From positions 124,001 to 188,000 of the forward strand of contig NZ_FUWZ01000006.1 of assembly GCF_900167135.1 (NCBI RefSeq): a stretch of 64,000 bases of DNA, in the 5' to 3' direction. Source of the DNA: Chitinophaga eiseniae. GTDB taxonomy: Bacteria; Bacteroidota; Bacteroidia; Chitinophagales; Chitinophagaceae. Both the position numbers and the translations under genes were made by a program. Shown piece after piece: positions 42,543 to 51,530 of the stretch. Below the pieces are notes generated by a model. It was given only the letters and a program-made list of their open reading frames with translations. It did no database searches and was not told the DNA's origin. Numbering within the stretch: position 1 is the stretch's first letter; every line of letters begins with the position of its first letter.

Positions 42543-44741
42543 TTAAATAGTGATGTCGATAGCTTCCTGTATAGCCTGTAAACACAGCTGTTTCAGCGTA
42601 TAGAACAGTTCGCTGGCCGTATCTGCGTTGTAGTTATTTTCATCGGTTTGCTCCAGCTGCTCCAGTATAGGGTAGAGGTGTGTTTCCAGCCCGGTAAAAG
42701 ACACCGTGGTCTTCAGGTTGTGGGCAGTAGCCCTGATGCTTACCGGGTCGTTGATGACGATTGCGTTTTTCAGCATGGCCAGGTCTTCCGGCAGCTGTGT
42801 GATAAACTGTTGCAGCATGTTTTTTTCAAAGGCCTTGTCGCCTTTGGAAAGGTCCTGCAGGTATTGCATATTCAGTAGGTGGGAATGCCCGTTTTCGGCC
42901 GGGTGAGCGGCGGCGGGCGGCATCTCCCGGGACGAGAATTTGCCGGTATATACCTGGATCATGCGATAGAGTGTATTCTCGTCGATCGGTTTGGAGATGT
43001 AATCGTTCATGCCCATCTGCAGGCATTTCTCCCGTTCCCCTTCCATCGCATGGGCTGTCATGGCGATGACGGGGATATTGGAATGCATCTCCCTGCGGAT
43101 GTGGGTGACGGCAGAATAGCCGTCCATTTCGGGCATCTGTATGTCCATCAGCACCAGGTCGAAGACCTGTTTTTCCAGCGCCTGGAGCGCTTCCCTGCCA
43201 TTGTTGACCACCCGGTACTGCAATTGCCAGCTGCTGAGCAGATGCCGCAGCAGGTTCTGGTTCATGCGGTTGTCTTCCGCCACCAGCAGCCAGATATTAG
43301 GATGTATAGGCTGCGGGTCTTTTTCGGTGCAGAGGATATCGGTATTTTCCGGCATCGTTTCGCCCAGCAGATAAGGCAGTTCCACTTTAAAGGCGGTGCC
43401 TTTGCCCGGTGTACTTTCCACGGAGATGAAACCATTCTGCAGTTCTATCAATTGTTTAACGATGGTAAGCCCGAGGCCCGTACCGCCGTATTTGCGGGTG
43501 GTAGAGGCTTCCGCCTGGTTGAACCGGTCGAAGATACTGTCCAGCTGGGCAGCTTCGATGCCAATACCGGTGTCTCTCACGGTGAAGAGTAAACGAACAT
43601 TTTTATCCTCCGACCATGTCCTGGTCACGTAAATATTCACTTCGCCTTCAGCGGTAAATTTGATCGCGTTGCTGGTGAGGTTGACCAGCACCTGTGTGAG
43701 ACGCATGACATCGCCGTAGAGAATGTCCGGCACTTCTTCCTGTATGCTGATATTAAGTTGCAGTGCTTTTTCCTCGGCTTTGGCGCGGAAGAGGGTGTCG
43801 ATGGAATGGAGTACGCCGCGGAGACTGAAAGAAGTGGCTTCAATGCGCATCATGCCGGACTCTATTTTGGAGATGTCCAGGATATCGTTGATGATTTCGA
43901 GGAGATTACGACCGGCGCCGGAGATAGCGTTAACGTATTCTCTTGATTTGTCATTCAGTGGCTGGGCCTGCAGCAGGTGCGTGAAGCCGAGCACGGCATT
44001 CATAGGCGTGCGGATCTCATGGCTCATATTGGCGAGGAACTGGTCTTTTACGGCGGCCAGGTTTTTCTCCTGGCGCTGCGATTCATCCAGTGCTTCAATG
44101 AGCTGCTCCTGGCGGTGGATGCGGCTGGTGATATAGAGGAATGCCAGCAGGCTGGTGAGGCAGGCAAAGAGCACCAGCACGGTGCCCCAGCTTTGTGCTT
44201 TCTGTCCGCTCGTATCAATGAGGCGGGTGGTGCGGTTCACTTCTGTCTGCCGCGTGGTGTCCAGCTGATGGAGGATGCTGGTGATGGCTTCTCCCAGCCT
44301 TTTGCCCCGCTGGTTGTTGATCATTTTCTCGGCGGCGCTTTTCCCGCTGCTGTAAAAGGTATCGAGTATCAGCAGGTTAAAGCTGTTCTTCTCATCCACC
44401 AGGTAGTTGAGCTGGGTGAGCAGTTTTTCGGTGCTGTCATTTTTAACGATCTTATTGATTTCCTTCAGGTCAGATTTAATGATGGCGATTTCCACCTCAA
44501 TGCCGGTGATATGCGTGGTGTCGCGGGAGATGACGGCCCCGCGCACTTTGCTGTCTGTTTTGGCGAGGGAGGTTTGCAGCTTCTGGATCTCGTTTTTTAC
44601 GTTGAGTTCCTGTAGCAGCTGTTCATTACCGGAAATAAGCTTCCGGATATTCCTGGCCGAATTGAACTGCAATACCACGAATAAAATCATTCCTGTGATA
44701 AACAGGCCTAACAGGTAATATTTTATTCTTTTCGGCTGCAT
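42543..44741 (-). CDS. Hybrid sensor histidine kinase with CHASE-like, REC and Hpt domains
   Basis: From ATG 44741 (MQPKRIKYYLLGLFITGM) the protein has 732 residues; a TTG start 12 codons upstream is less likely. Order: TM helix (about 10-26), extracellular helical CHASE3-like sensor region (about 30-185), TM helix (about 185-208), HisKA with His241 (FLANMSHEIRTPMNAVLGF), HATPase_c with LFTVRDTGIGI and GTGLGLTIVKQLIEL, a receiver domain (LVAEDNRMNQN, DLVLMDIQMPEMDGYS), and a C-terminal Hpt domain (ATAHNLKTTVSF). All phosphorelay parts are in one polypeptide. The likely partner is the LytTR regulator next door. Confidence 0.94.
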   Translation of the reverse strand: MQPKRIKYYLLGLFITGMILFVVLQFNSARNIRKLISGNEQLLQELNVKNEIQKLQTSLAKTDSKVRGAVISRDTTHITGIEVEIAIIKSDLKEINKIVKNDSTEKLLTQLNYLVDEKNSFNLLILDTFYSSGKSAAEKMINNQRGKRLGEAITSILHQLDTTRQTEVNRTTRLIDTSGQKAQSWGTVLVLFACLTSLLAFLYITSRIHRQEQLIEALDESQRQEKNLAAVKDQFLANMSHEIRTPMNAVLGFTHLLQAQPLNDKSREYVNAISGAGRNLLEIINDILDISKIESGMMRIEATSFSLRGVLHSIDTLFRAKAEEKALQLNISIQEEVPDILYGDVMRLTQVLVNLTSNAIKFTAEGEVNIYVTRTWSEDKNVRLLFTVRDTGIGIEAAQLDSIFDRFNQAEASTTRKYGGTGLGLTIVKQLIELQNGFISVESTPGKGTAFKVELPYLLGETMPENTDILCTEKDPQPIHPNIWLLVAEDNRMNQNLLRHLLSSWQLQYRVVNNGREALQALEKQVFDLVLMDIQMPEMDGYSAVTHIRREMHSNIPVIAMTAHAMEGEREKCLQMGMNDYISKPIDENTLYRMIQVYTGKFSSREMPPAAAHPAENGHSHLLNMQYLQDLSKGDKAFEKNMLQQFITQLPEDLAMLKNAIVINDPVSIRATAHNLKTTVSFTGLETHLYPILEQLEQTDENNYNADTASELFYTLKQLCLQAIQEAIDITI

Positions 44742-44863
44742 GACATTATTAACGCTGATGAAGGAAAGGCGGTTCAAAATACGATAATAAAGGTCGGCGT
44801 ATTTAATTTATGGTTCAACGGGCAATAGGTATCGGTCAAAACGGGGAAATGGTCGTTCAACTG

Positions 44864-45559
44864 TTAAAGAAAGTTTAATTTATTATTGAGGGTCGCTTTG
44901 TAGGTGTCTGCTACCGGGATGGCATTTTTCAGGATGATGATATTACCGTCTTCTATGCTTTCTATTTTGTCCAGCGCCACCATATAGGAGCGGTGTACGC
45001 GCATAAATTTATTGGCCGGCAATTTTTCTTCCAGTGCTTTGAGCGTGGTATGGATGGCGTGGAATTTCTGCGCGGTGTACAGCTTTACATAATCGCCCAT
45101 GGCTTCGAGGAAGAGGATATCTTCAGTCCGTATTTTTTTGAGGATGCCATTATCGCGGATAAAAACGAACTCGGTATCGGACACCTGTATCTCGCGGTGG
45201 TGGCTGTCGATGATTTCGCGGGCTTTTTCGATAGCCTGGATGAAACGCGCCGGGCTGACCGGTTTGATGAGATAATCAGCCACGTTCAGCTCGAAAGCTT
45301 CTACTGCATAGTCTTTGTTGACCGTCGTGAAAATAATCAGGGGCCGCTTTTTACCCAGGTTGCGGGTCAGTTCGAGACCACTCATGCCCGGCATTTCGAT
45401 ATCGAGCAGGAGCAGGTCGATTTTTTCCTTCCGGATAAGGTTGTAAGCCTCCATGGCGCTGCTGCACTCGCCGGTCACATGCAGCTGTTCCACATGGCTG
45501 GCCAGCTGTTTCATGGCTGTGCGGGCGAGTTTATTATCGTCTACTATCAGGCAGTTCAT
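44864..45559 (-). CDS. LytTR-family response regulator
   Basis: A 231-residue regulator: receiver domain (1-120) with DD at 7-8 and Asp53 (LLLLDIEMPGMSGLEL), and LytTR DNA-binding domain (about 135-231; FIRDNGILKKIRTEDILFLE, AIHTTLKALEEKLPANKFMR, RVHRSYMVALDKIESIEDGN). It lies on the same strand as and 86 bp before the hybrid kinase gene start, with no intact LytS-type kinase here, so the hybrid kinase is the closest candidate partner. LytTR regulators are usually paired with a His_kinase-type partner. Confidence 0.94.
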   Translation of the reverse strand: MNCLIVDDNKLARTAMKQLASHVEQLHVTGECSSAMEAYNLIRKEKIDLLLLDIEMPGMSGLELTRNLGKKRPLIIFTTVNKDYAVEAFELNVADYLIKPVSPARFIQAIEKAREIIDSHHREIQVSDTEFVFIRDNGILKKIRTEDILFLEAMGDYVKLYTAQKFHAIHTTLKALEEKLPANKFMRVHRSYMVALDKIESIEDGNIIILKNAIPVADTYKATLNNKLNFL

Positions 45560-45667
45560 GCGGCTAATTTAGGAACAAATGATAATATAAAATCATCCGC
45601 TCTGCAATGGGAGCGCAGTTTTTTTCGCCTGGTTTTGTTGTATATTCCGGGAACAAATTCCTATGGT

Positions 45668-46132
45668 ATGATGAAAGCTTTTCTCTTATCCGGTTTGCTG
45701 CTGTGGGTGATGACTACCGTTAATGCCCAAATCCCCACAGCCGCCGATTTTCCAAAGTTGCACTGGCTGGAAGGTACCTGGATAAAAAAGGTATCCAGGC
45801 CTGGCAGGACAGGGTTGGAGCAATGGGAACAGACTTCCGCTGCAGCAATGAAAGGCATCGGCGTCACCATGAAGGATAACGACACCCTCTTTAAAGAAGG
45901 GCTGCAACTGCTGGTGAAAGATAATGCATTGTATTATGTAGCCGACGTGGCCGAAAATAAAGGGCTTGTCTGGTTTAAAATTACGGCCATCGCTGCCGGT
46001 GGCTTTACCTGTGAAAACCCGGCGCATGATTTCCCCCAAAAGATCGTGTATCAAAAGACGGATGAACAACTGAAGGTGACCATTTCCGGTGAGGGCAAGT
46101 CCATCGATTTTTTCTTCGGCAAGAAGCCCTGA
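45668..46132 (+). CDS. DUF6265 domain-containing secreted protein
   Basis: From MMKAFLLSGLLLWVMTTVNA at 45668 (or the next ATG) the product has about 154 residues with a signal peptide and the DUF6265 core (FPKLHWLEGTWIKKVSRPGR, TSAAAMKGIGVTMKDND, FTCENPAHDFPQKIVYQ). The fold resembles a small lipocalin-like beta barrel, and the role is unknown. The longer frame from 44993 is antisense to the LytTR gene. The stop codon abuts the convergent kinase-like gene with zero intergenic bases. Confidence 0.85.
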   Translation: MMKAFLLSGLLLWVMTTVNAQIPTAADFPKLHWLEGTWIKKVSRPGRTGLEQWEQTSAAAMKGIGVTMKDNDTLFKEGLQLLVKDNALYYVADVAENKGLVWFKITAIAAGGFTCENPAHDFPQKIVYQKTDEQLKVTISGEGKSIDFFFGKKP

Positions 46133-47116
46133 TTATTTCCAGTGCGTATCGGCCAGGTGGCGCAGCAAACCGGTGAACAGCTTTAAATGTCCCGGTTGTA
46201 CGAAAGCGTGAAACTGGTCATGGGTGGTATGAAAACCCATATAAAAGAGCCACCATCCGAGCGAGATGAAAGGGATTGCTTCCAGCTCTCTTTCATTCAG
46301 CGGGCGATGTTCACGGTAGGCGTCCAGCAGCAGGTGGTACTGCCGGTCGGCTTCCTCCTGCGTCATTCTTTTGGTGTACACCTCCAGCGCGAGGTACTGC
46401 CAGAAGGAAGCGATATCATTGGCCAGCCAGCCATATCCCATAAAGTCAAAGTCAAACAACGTGATGCCGTTAGTATCGAAATGCATGTTTTTCGGAAGGA
46501 AGTCAAAGTGGCAATATCCCATTGACAAACCTTTCGTGGCAGACAGTTTTGCCGCGGCGGTGGCAGCGGCCTGCTGCAACCACGTATAATCTGCTGCGTT
46601 ATTGGCAAAAAAAGGCTGCAGCTGGGCAAGCGGGCGGACGAACATACTGTCTTCATTAAACGTCCACCTGGTTTTTCCGGCGCCGAAGGCAGCGGATACC
46701 TGGTGAAAGCGTGCCATTTCCCTGCCCAGCAGGTATAACTGCTGATCGTTTAACATCCTCACCGGGTGCCCGGGAGCGTAGCTGAACAGCACTGCACATC
46801 TTTCTCCTTCCACGGCGTTCAGCCGCTGGACCGTTTCTCCGGCTTTATCCTGCAGGGGGTGGGACACAGATACTTCCGCGGCTTTCAGTGCCTGCAGCAG
46901 GGCTACTTCTTCCTGTATCTGCGGGAGGCTGCGGTGAGAGGAGCGGTACACCCGTAGTATAAAACGGTCGCCCGGTGACTGGACCAGATAAGTGTCGCCT
47001 ACGCCGCGCACCAGCAGCTCACACTGTACGTTTTTCAGCGCGTATTTTTCGGAAAGGAAAGCTGATAAGGCAGTGGGGCAGAGGGTGGAATAAGTGGCGG
47101 GAAAAACAGTTCTCAT
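46133..47116 (-). CDS. Phosphotransferase-enzyme-family (APH-fold) kinase
   Basis: From MRTVFPATYSTLCPTALSAF at 47116 the protein has 327 residues. The aminoglycoside phosphotransferase fold is shown by an N-lobe (QSPGDRFILRVYRSS), the catalytic loop MGYCHFDFLPKNMHF (H-F-D-x4-N), and the DFD of the metal-binding loop LFDFDFMGYGWLANDIAS. Most such chromosomal enzymes phosphorylate small metabolites (choline, homoserine, fructosamine); substrate here is unknown. The start 20 codons upstream was rejected as it reads an upstream segment with no conservation signs. Confidence 0.88.
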   Translation of the reverse strand: MRTVFPATYSTLCPTALSAFLSEKYALKNVQCELLVRGVGDTYLVQSPGDRFILRVYRSSHRSLPQIQEEVALLQALKAAEVSVSHPLQDKAGETVQRLNAVEGERCAVLFSYAPGHPVRMLNDQQLYLLGREMARFHQVSAAFGAGKTRWTFNEDSMFVRPLAQLQPFFANNAADYTWLQQAAATAAAKLSATKGLSMGYCHFDFLPKNMHFDTNGITLFDFDFMGYGWLANDIASFWQYLALEVYTKRMTQEEADRQYHLLLDAYREHRPLNERELEAIPFISLGWWLFYMGFHTTHDQFHAFVQPGHLKLFTGLLRHLADTHWK

Positions 47117-47199
47117 GCTGTAAAGATATCCATCTTCTACGGATGGAGGGTAAAAAACAGATAACATATTTGACAAATAAATAATTATATATAATTACA

Positions 47200-47207
47200 T
47201 ATATTTG
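47200..47207 (+). promoter_or_regulatory. Candidate -7 promoter element (TATATTTG)
   Basis: TATATTTG matches TAnnTTTG 21 bp before the MM start of the secreted protein gene. A TTTG at 47169-47172 lies 27 bp upstream and could be the -33 element. The region is AT-rich with many ATATAT runs. The TTG of the longest-frame call lies inside this box. Confidence 0.55.
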
Positions 47208-47231
47208 AAATATATAATTAATAAGAAGATG

Positions 47232-48857
47232 ATGTCCTATATCAGATCAGTTGTTTGTTGGTGCATATTTTTCATTCCTGCGGGCCTGTGGGCACAGGTA
47301 CCTGTTGTGACGCTGGGGCCCGCCGTGGCAGAGCCGTTGGACGGATGGGACAAACTCATGCAGTTAAAAAACGGGCATACCTTCTGGTTACATTTCTCCA
47401 AAAAGGAGGGGTTGCGGGTAACGGTGTACAACCCTCAACGGGAACAGGTAGCGGCCGATGCTGTGGCAGGCAGCCTGTGGAACGCGGCAGACCTGGAGTC
47501 CACCGAAATTGACGGTATTTATGAAATCAACGGTCAGCCGGTGATTTTCCTGCAGCAGCTGGTGAAATATGTTCCGGTGTTTTTCAGGCTGGTGCTGGAC
47601 CCGCAAACGGGCAAACTACTGCGGGAGGACAGGCTGGGGGAGCTGCCCACGGTGCAGCACCGCAGCGTGTATGTCCAGGAAAACCTGGCATCGCATGATT
47701 GTTACGTGGAGAAAGACCCTGACAGCGATTACTATGCTGTGGCGTTTTTCAACGGCGGGGAAATACAGCGCAACGACAGCATCCGGGAGCGCATCCGTGT
47801 CATGCATTTCTCTCCGGACCATGAGCTGATCAATACCGGGCTTTATTATCTGCCGGATACGGCGTATAGCTATTTCAGTTACATCAGCCTGTCGGTGCAT
47901 GGTAAAGAGAAAGTGTATATGAGTACCGTAGGGTTTAATGCGAAAAGGAAGGGAAACGAGCCCTGGTCGAAGGTCATTTTTTCAGCGTTGTCGCCCGATT
48001 CCGCTACATTCGCCCACCACGTGCTTGACTATACGGCCAACTTCGGCGATGTGAGCGGGTATCAGCAGTTCCTGCCGGCACGCAATGAAGTGAAGCTGAT
48101 GCTCTACGTGCCCGGACAACGGGCGGACGGCAGCAGTGGCATTTTCCTCAATACCCTGCTGGCTTCGGGTAAACCGCGAAAACATCAGCAGTTGTCTTTT
48201 CCTGAGCTGGGCAAAAATGTACAGATCAACCTTGGTTACAAAGAAGATTATAAGGGCGTGCCGCAGCGGGTGTACTGGCATGGTGACGGCAGCGGTACGT
48301 TGTTGCTGGAAGCCCTTACCCGCTACAAACAAGGCAATACACAGATCAACAAGCTACATACCAACATGGGCGATATAGCAGTGGCTTTGCTGGACAGCAG
48401 CGGGAGGGAGAATGAAACGATGGCGGTTTCCAAATACCAGTCCATCACCGGTGTATGTGAACCTTTTTCCCTGCACCGCAGAATGAAGAGTGAATGGGTG
48501 TTTCGTAACAAGATTGCCGCGCTGAATACCAACACCTACCTGTCTTACGACTATGTCAATATTCCCAACGCTACCTTTGTGCTATTCAACGATTATCTGC
48601 AATACCTGGAAACCGGCGGACAGGATAAAGTGAAGAAGCCGCTGAAGTACGCAGCAGACGCTAACTTTGTATGTTACCGTTTTTACAACGGTAAGATGGA
48701 GCGGCTTTTCCTGTTCGGGGCGCCGGAAGTAACGAAAGGGTATTACTGTATGATGGGGGCTTCCTGTTATGACGTGACACAACGTGTATACGCTACCGTG
48801 ATGATCAGCCGTAAGGGCACGGAGAAAAAAGCGGCAGTGGCATGGATACAGTTTTAA
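47232..48857 (+). CDS. Secreted protein of unknown family
   Basis: From MSYIRSVVCWCIFFIPAG (47232, a second ATG just before at 47229) the protein has 541 residues with a signal peptide ending in GLWAQ. The body is beta-rich with many aromatic/Gly turns (LKNGHTFWLHFSKKEGLRVT, VAGSLWNAADLESTEIDGIY) reminiscent of a beta-propeller or WD-like exported protein, but I recognise no named family. It sits divergently from the APH-fold gene. It overlaps the end of the convergent endonuclease V gene by 4 bp. Confidence 0.75.
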   Translation: MSYIRSVVCWCIFFIPAGLWAQVPVVTLGPAVAEPLDGWDKLMQLKNGHTFWLHFSKKEGLRVTVYNPQREQVAADAVAGSLWNAADLESTEIDGIYEINGQPVIFLQQLVKYVPVFFRLVLDPQTGKLLREDRLGELPTVQHRSVYVQENLASHDCYVEKDPDSDYYAVAFFNGGEIQRNDSIRERIRVMHFSPDHELINTGLYYLPDTAYSYFSYISLSVHGKEKVYMSTVGFNAKRKGNEPWSKVIFSALSPDSATFAHHVLDYTANFGDVSGYQQFLPARNEVKLMLYVPGQRADGSSGIFLNTLLASGKPRKHQQLSFPELGKNVQINLGYKEDYKGVPQRVYWHGDGSGTLLLEALTRYKQGNTQINKLHTNMGDIAVALLDSSGRENETMAVSKYQSITGVCEPFSLHRRMKSEWVFRNKIAALNTNTYLSYDYVNIPNATFVLFNDYLQYLETGGQDKVKKPLKYAADANFVCYRFYNGKMERLFLFGAPEVTKGYYCMMGASCYDVTQRVYATVMISRKGTEKKAAVAWIQF

Positions 48858-49549
48858 ACGTCCGCCGGCGTATAACCGGCAGCAAGGGTGCCGAGCCGGA
48901 ACTGGTTGACCGCATTATGCGCCAGCCGGGTAGGTTCGGGCAACCGGTATTTCCGGACACATTGTTCCACCAGTGAGAGGCTGCCTTCCACATCGATGAG
49001 ATGGCCGGGGGAGACGAAGATGGGTTTTACTTTTTGTTTGCTGCGCAGCACCGTGCCGATAACGACGCCTTGTTTGTCGGTGAGCGGGGTGTGTGCGCCT
49101 TTCTCTTCCCCGGGTTCCTTATAGGTGCCGTACAATTTTTTCTTGGCGCTGCCAACAGTCACCTGGCCGGCCAGCACTCCGAAATGGGAGGCGATACCCA
49201 TGCGTCGCGGGTGGGCAATACCATGGCCGTCCACCACCAGCACGTCCGGTTTCTGTGGCAGTTGCTGCCAGGCGTCCAGCAGGGCCGGTACTTCGCGGAA
49301 AGCCAGAAATCCGGGCACATAAGGAAAAGTGACCTCTTTCACAACAAGGCTATAGCCCACTGGCTCCAGGCTGGGGAACCGCATCAGTACGATACCCGCA
49401 TAAACGGTGGTGCTAAACTTATTAAAAGAGATGTCCGCTCCGGCAATCAGTTGTATTTTCCCGTTAAAAGGAGCGGTGACAACCTGATGGCGCATCTCCT
49501 GCTGTAACAGGGTGGCTTCGGGTACGCTAAGGGTGTTGTAATCTTTCAT
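48854..49549 (-). CDS. nfi: Endonuclease V (deoxyinosine 3' endonuclease)
   Basis: Cuts DNA (or RNA) near deaminated adenine. From MKDYNTLSVPEATLLQQEMR at 49549 the protein has 231 residues. Conserved pieces are GADISFNKFSTTVYAGI with Asp39, the PYVPGFLAFREVPALLDAW segment with Glu86, and VVDGHGIAHPRRMGIASHFG with Asp107, plus IDVEGSLSLVEQCVRKYRL. The metal-binding acidic residues are present, so it is likely active. It lies 17 bp downstream of the DUF763 gene on the same strand, a probable operon. Confidence 0.94.
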   Translation of the reverse strand: MKDYNTLSVPEATLLQQEMRHQVVTAPFNGKIQLIAGADISFNKFSTTVYAGIVLMRFPSLEPVGYSLVVKEVTFPYVPGFLAFREVPALLDAWQQLPQKPDVLVVDGHGIAHPRRMGIASHFGVLAGQVTVGSAKKKLYGTYKEPGEEKGAHTPLTDKQGVVIGTVLRSKQKVKPIFVSPGHLIDVEGSLSLVEQCVRKYRLPEPTRLAHNAVNQFRLGTLAAGYTPADV

Positions 49550-49566
49550 GGATATCCGCTGTTGCT

Positions 49567-50766
49567 TCAGAATAAAGATAATTGTTCTCCGTCTTTCGGC
49601 GGAGCAGCTTTCCCGAATACGGTACGGCCGCCGTACTTCCACGAGTCCTGTTTTTCCCGTTCTATCACCTTTTCGAAATTGGCGTTGGGCTCAAAATCCT
49701 GCTCTATGCGCTGCGCTAACGTCGACAACTTGCGGATAGCCTCCTGTTTGTCGGTATGGCCTATTTTCGCTTTGTTCAGCGCGTCCCGCAGCGTCTCGAT
49801 CGTTTCGTCATAGATGCGGGTGGGCACGGGAAACGGGTGTCCGTCTTTTCCGCCATGCGCAAAAGAAAACCGTGCCGGGTCTTCAAAGCGGGAGGGGGTG
49901 CCGTGTATTATTTCACTGACCAGGGTGAGGGACTGCAGGGTGCGGGGCCCCACACCTTCCAGCATCAGGAGGGATTCGAAGTTGACGGGATGCACCTCAT
50001 GCGCCAGCGCCAGCACGCTGCCGAGGCGTTTGAGATTGACATTTTCCGCGCGTACCTCGTGATGGGAGGGCATCACCAGGTTGCGTATTTCGGGCAACAG
50101 GTGTGCAGGTTTTTCCTCCAGCAGTTGCAGGATACCGGTTTTGGTAGCTGCTGCCTGCGTATCGGTGAGATTGAGGATCATGCCCTGGTTGCGGCCGTAG
50201 ATAAAGGTATGCGGTGCTTCGGTATAAGAAGTGAAAGCCGAGGAGTGCCAGTGGTAGCGGCGCGCCATGCTGCTGGCGTCGTTCATGCCCTGTTGCACCA
50301 CAGCCCAGTCGCCATTGGTCGATAAAACGAAGGAATGCAGGTATAGCTGGAAGCCGTCCTGGATGGCGGTGTTATCTACTTTGGCGGTGAGTTTGCTGCT
50401 GTGCACCAGCTGATCGCCGGGGAGGCCGGTTTTATCGGCGATGCGCATCAGTTCGGCCGGTGTTTCCCTGCTGTGCCGGCCTTTGCCGCCGCAGATATAA
50501 ATACCCAGTTCCTCCGAACGTGGATTGACCGCCTTTTTCAGGGCGCCCATCACGCTGGTGGTAATGCCGGAAGAGTGCCAGTCCATGCCCAGCACACATC
50601 CCAGCGCCTGAAACCAGCAGGGGTCGCTCAGCCGCCTTATCACTTCACTTTTTCCGTAATCTGTCACAATAGCCTCTACAATGGCGCCACCCAGGAGGGC
50701 CATCCGTTTGGCCAGCCAGGGCGGTACGTGACCATAATGTAGCGGCATGTCTGCATAAGAGGGCAT
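49567..50766 (-). CDS. DUF763 protein with HhH-like motif and C-terminal QLSLF clamp-binding motif
   Basis: A 399-residue protein of the DUF763 family, better known from archaea and thermophiles. It has conserved family pieces (GKGRHSRETP at 94-103, WAVVQQGMN about 154-162, FIYGRNQGMILNLTD about 188-202), a helix-hairpin-helix-like GVGPRT at 271-276 and a charged coiled end (RIEQDFEPNANFEKVIEREK). The last five residues are QLSLF, exactly the canonical bacterial sliding-clamp-binding pentapeptide; I checked the codons at 49570-49584 by eye. The gene lies 17 bp upstream of nfi, so it may be transcribed with it. Role in DNA repair is inference from those three features; the family is uncharacterised. 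Confidence 0.85.
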   Translation of the reverse strand: MPSYADMPLHYGHVPPWLAKRMALLGGAIVEAIVTDYGKSEVIRRLSDPCWFQALGCVLGMDWHSSGITTSVMGALKKAVNPRSEELGIYICGGKGRHSRETPAELMRIADKTGLPGDQLVHSSKLTAKVDNTAIQDGFQLYLHSFVLSTNGDWAVVQQGMNDASSMARRYHWHSSAFTSYTEAPHTFIYGRNQGMILNLTDTQAAATKTGILQLLEEKPAHLLPEIRNLVMPSHHEVRAENVNLKRLGSVLALAHEVHPVNFESLLMLEGVGPRTLQSLTLVSEIIHGTPSRFEDPARFSFAHGGKDGHPFPVPTRIYDETIETLRDALNKAKIGHTDKQEAIRKLSTLAQRIEQDFEPNANFEKVIEREKQDSWKYGGRTVFGKAAPPKDGEQLSLF

Positions 50767-50773
50767 GGTAGGG

Positions 50774-51439
50774 TTACAGTGGGTTTAGTTGTACCTGAAA
50801 TTGTGATATATGTTTGTTCTGTAGCAAAAATTCATCTAATCGTTCCATTTTGCTACGGTTTCCACGGACTGTGTAATTGACTTCGATCAGTTCTCCTTTG
50901 CGGGCGGTTTGCATCCGCTTGTATTTTAATCCAAAAGTATTGAGGATATGCTCAACGTCTACCTGTGGAAATTTCTCTTCATGAAAATAGATCGTGTAGT
51001 AACGTTTGTCATTGACTTCCGCAATACTTCTTTCCGTGAACTCCATCAGGATAAGCACGATCAAAGCGCCTGCCAGTCCGCCTATTGCCAGCACATACTG
51101 GCTCATGCCGATGGCCATGCCGAGGGCCGCGGCTATCCAGATGGAGGCGGCAGTGGTAATGCCATCGATGGTAAAATCATTTTTGAAAATCACGCCCGCG
51201 CCAATAAAACCGACACCGGTGAGGATGTTGGATGCTACACGGTCGGAGCTGTTAGGGTAGCCCAGTTCAGCAGACAGGATCGTGAAGATGGTACTGCTAA
51301 GGCAGATGAGGGTCATGGTACGCATGCCTGCCGCCTTTCTTTTGTATTCCCGCTCCAGCCCCAGGATAGCGCCGATCAGCAGGGCGATGCATACTTTCAG
51401 GATCTGGTCTTCCTCTATTGTTTGTAACAGATGTTTCAT
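50774..51439 (-). CDS. MgtC/SapB-family membrane protein
   Basis: From MKHLLQTIEEDQILKVCIAL at 51439 the protein has 221 residues. The MgtC/SapB region (about 15-130) shows LIGAILGLEREYKRKAAGMR, GVGFIGAGVIFKNDFTIDGI and ASIWIAAALGMAIGMSQYVL. Helices are followed by a soluble C-terminal part (about 150-221) with an ACT-like sense. MgtC proteins affect magnesium homeostasis and phosphate signalling. A long frame upstream of 51439 is rejected. A perfect inverted repeat overlaps the likely promoter at 51458-51477. Confidence 0.92.
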   Translation of the reverse strand: MKHLLQTIEEDQILKVCIALLIGAILGLEREYKRKAAGMRTMTLICLSSTIFTILSAELGYPNSSDRVASNILTGVGFIGAGVIFKNDFTIDGITTAASIWIAAALGMAIGMSQYVLAIGGLAGALIVLILMEFTERSIAEVNDKRYYTIYFHEEKFPQVDVEHILNTFGLKYKRMQTARKGELIEVNYTVRGNRSKMERLDEFLLQNKHISQFQVQLNPL

Positions 51440-51457
51440 ATCGAAAAGGGGAAATAT

Positions 51458-51477
51458 ACCCTTACAAATGTAAGGGT
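51458..51477 (-). promoter_or_regulatory. Perfect inverted repeat ACCCTTAC-AAAT-GTAAGGGT over mgtC promoter
   Basis: Two 8-bp arms around a 4-nt loop lie 19 bp before the MgtC start on the minus strand. The right part contains TACATTTG (51465-51472), a match to the -7 consensus. Overlap of a symmetric site and -7 element suggests an operator for a dimeric regulator, possibly metal-linked; this is inference. Confidence 0.5.
51465..51472 (-). promoter_or_regulatory. Candidate -7 element (TACATTTG) of the mgtC gene
   Basis: On the minus strand TACATTTG matches TAnnTTTG, 25 bp before the ATG at 51439. It lies inside the inverted repeat at 51458-51477. No clear -33 element was seen. Confidence 0.5.
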
Positions 51478-51530
51478 TGGCACAATTCTTTCCTGCATCT
51501 ACCTGATTAAGAACAATAAATACCTGCCAT

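Noticed and set aside
44993..45667. N-terminal extension of the DUF6265 ORF across the LytTR gene
   Set aside because: The signal peptide starting at 45668 defines the real start; the extension is antisense to the regulator.
46133..47116. Aminoglycoside resistance gene
   Set aside because: The APH-fold is shared by many metabolic kinases, and nothing here (no cassette, mobile element or close resemblance) supports resistance.
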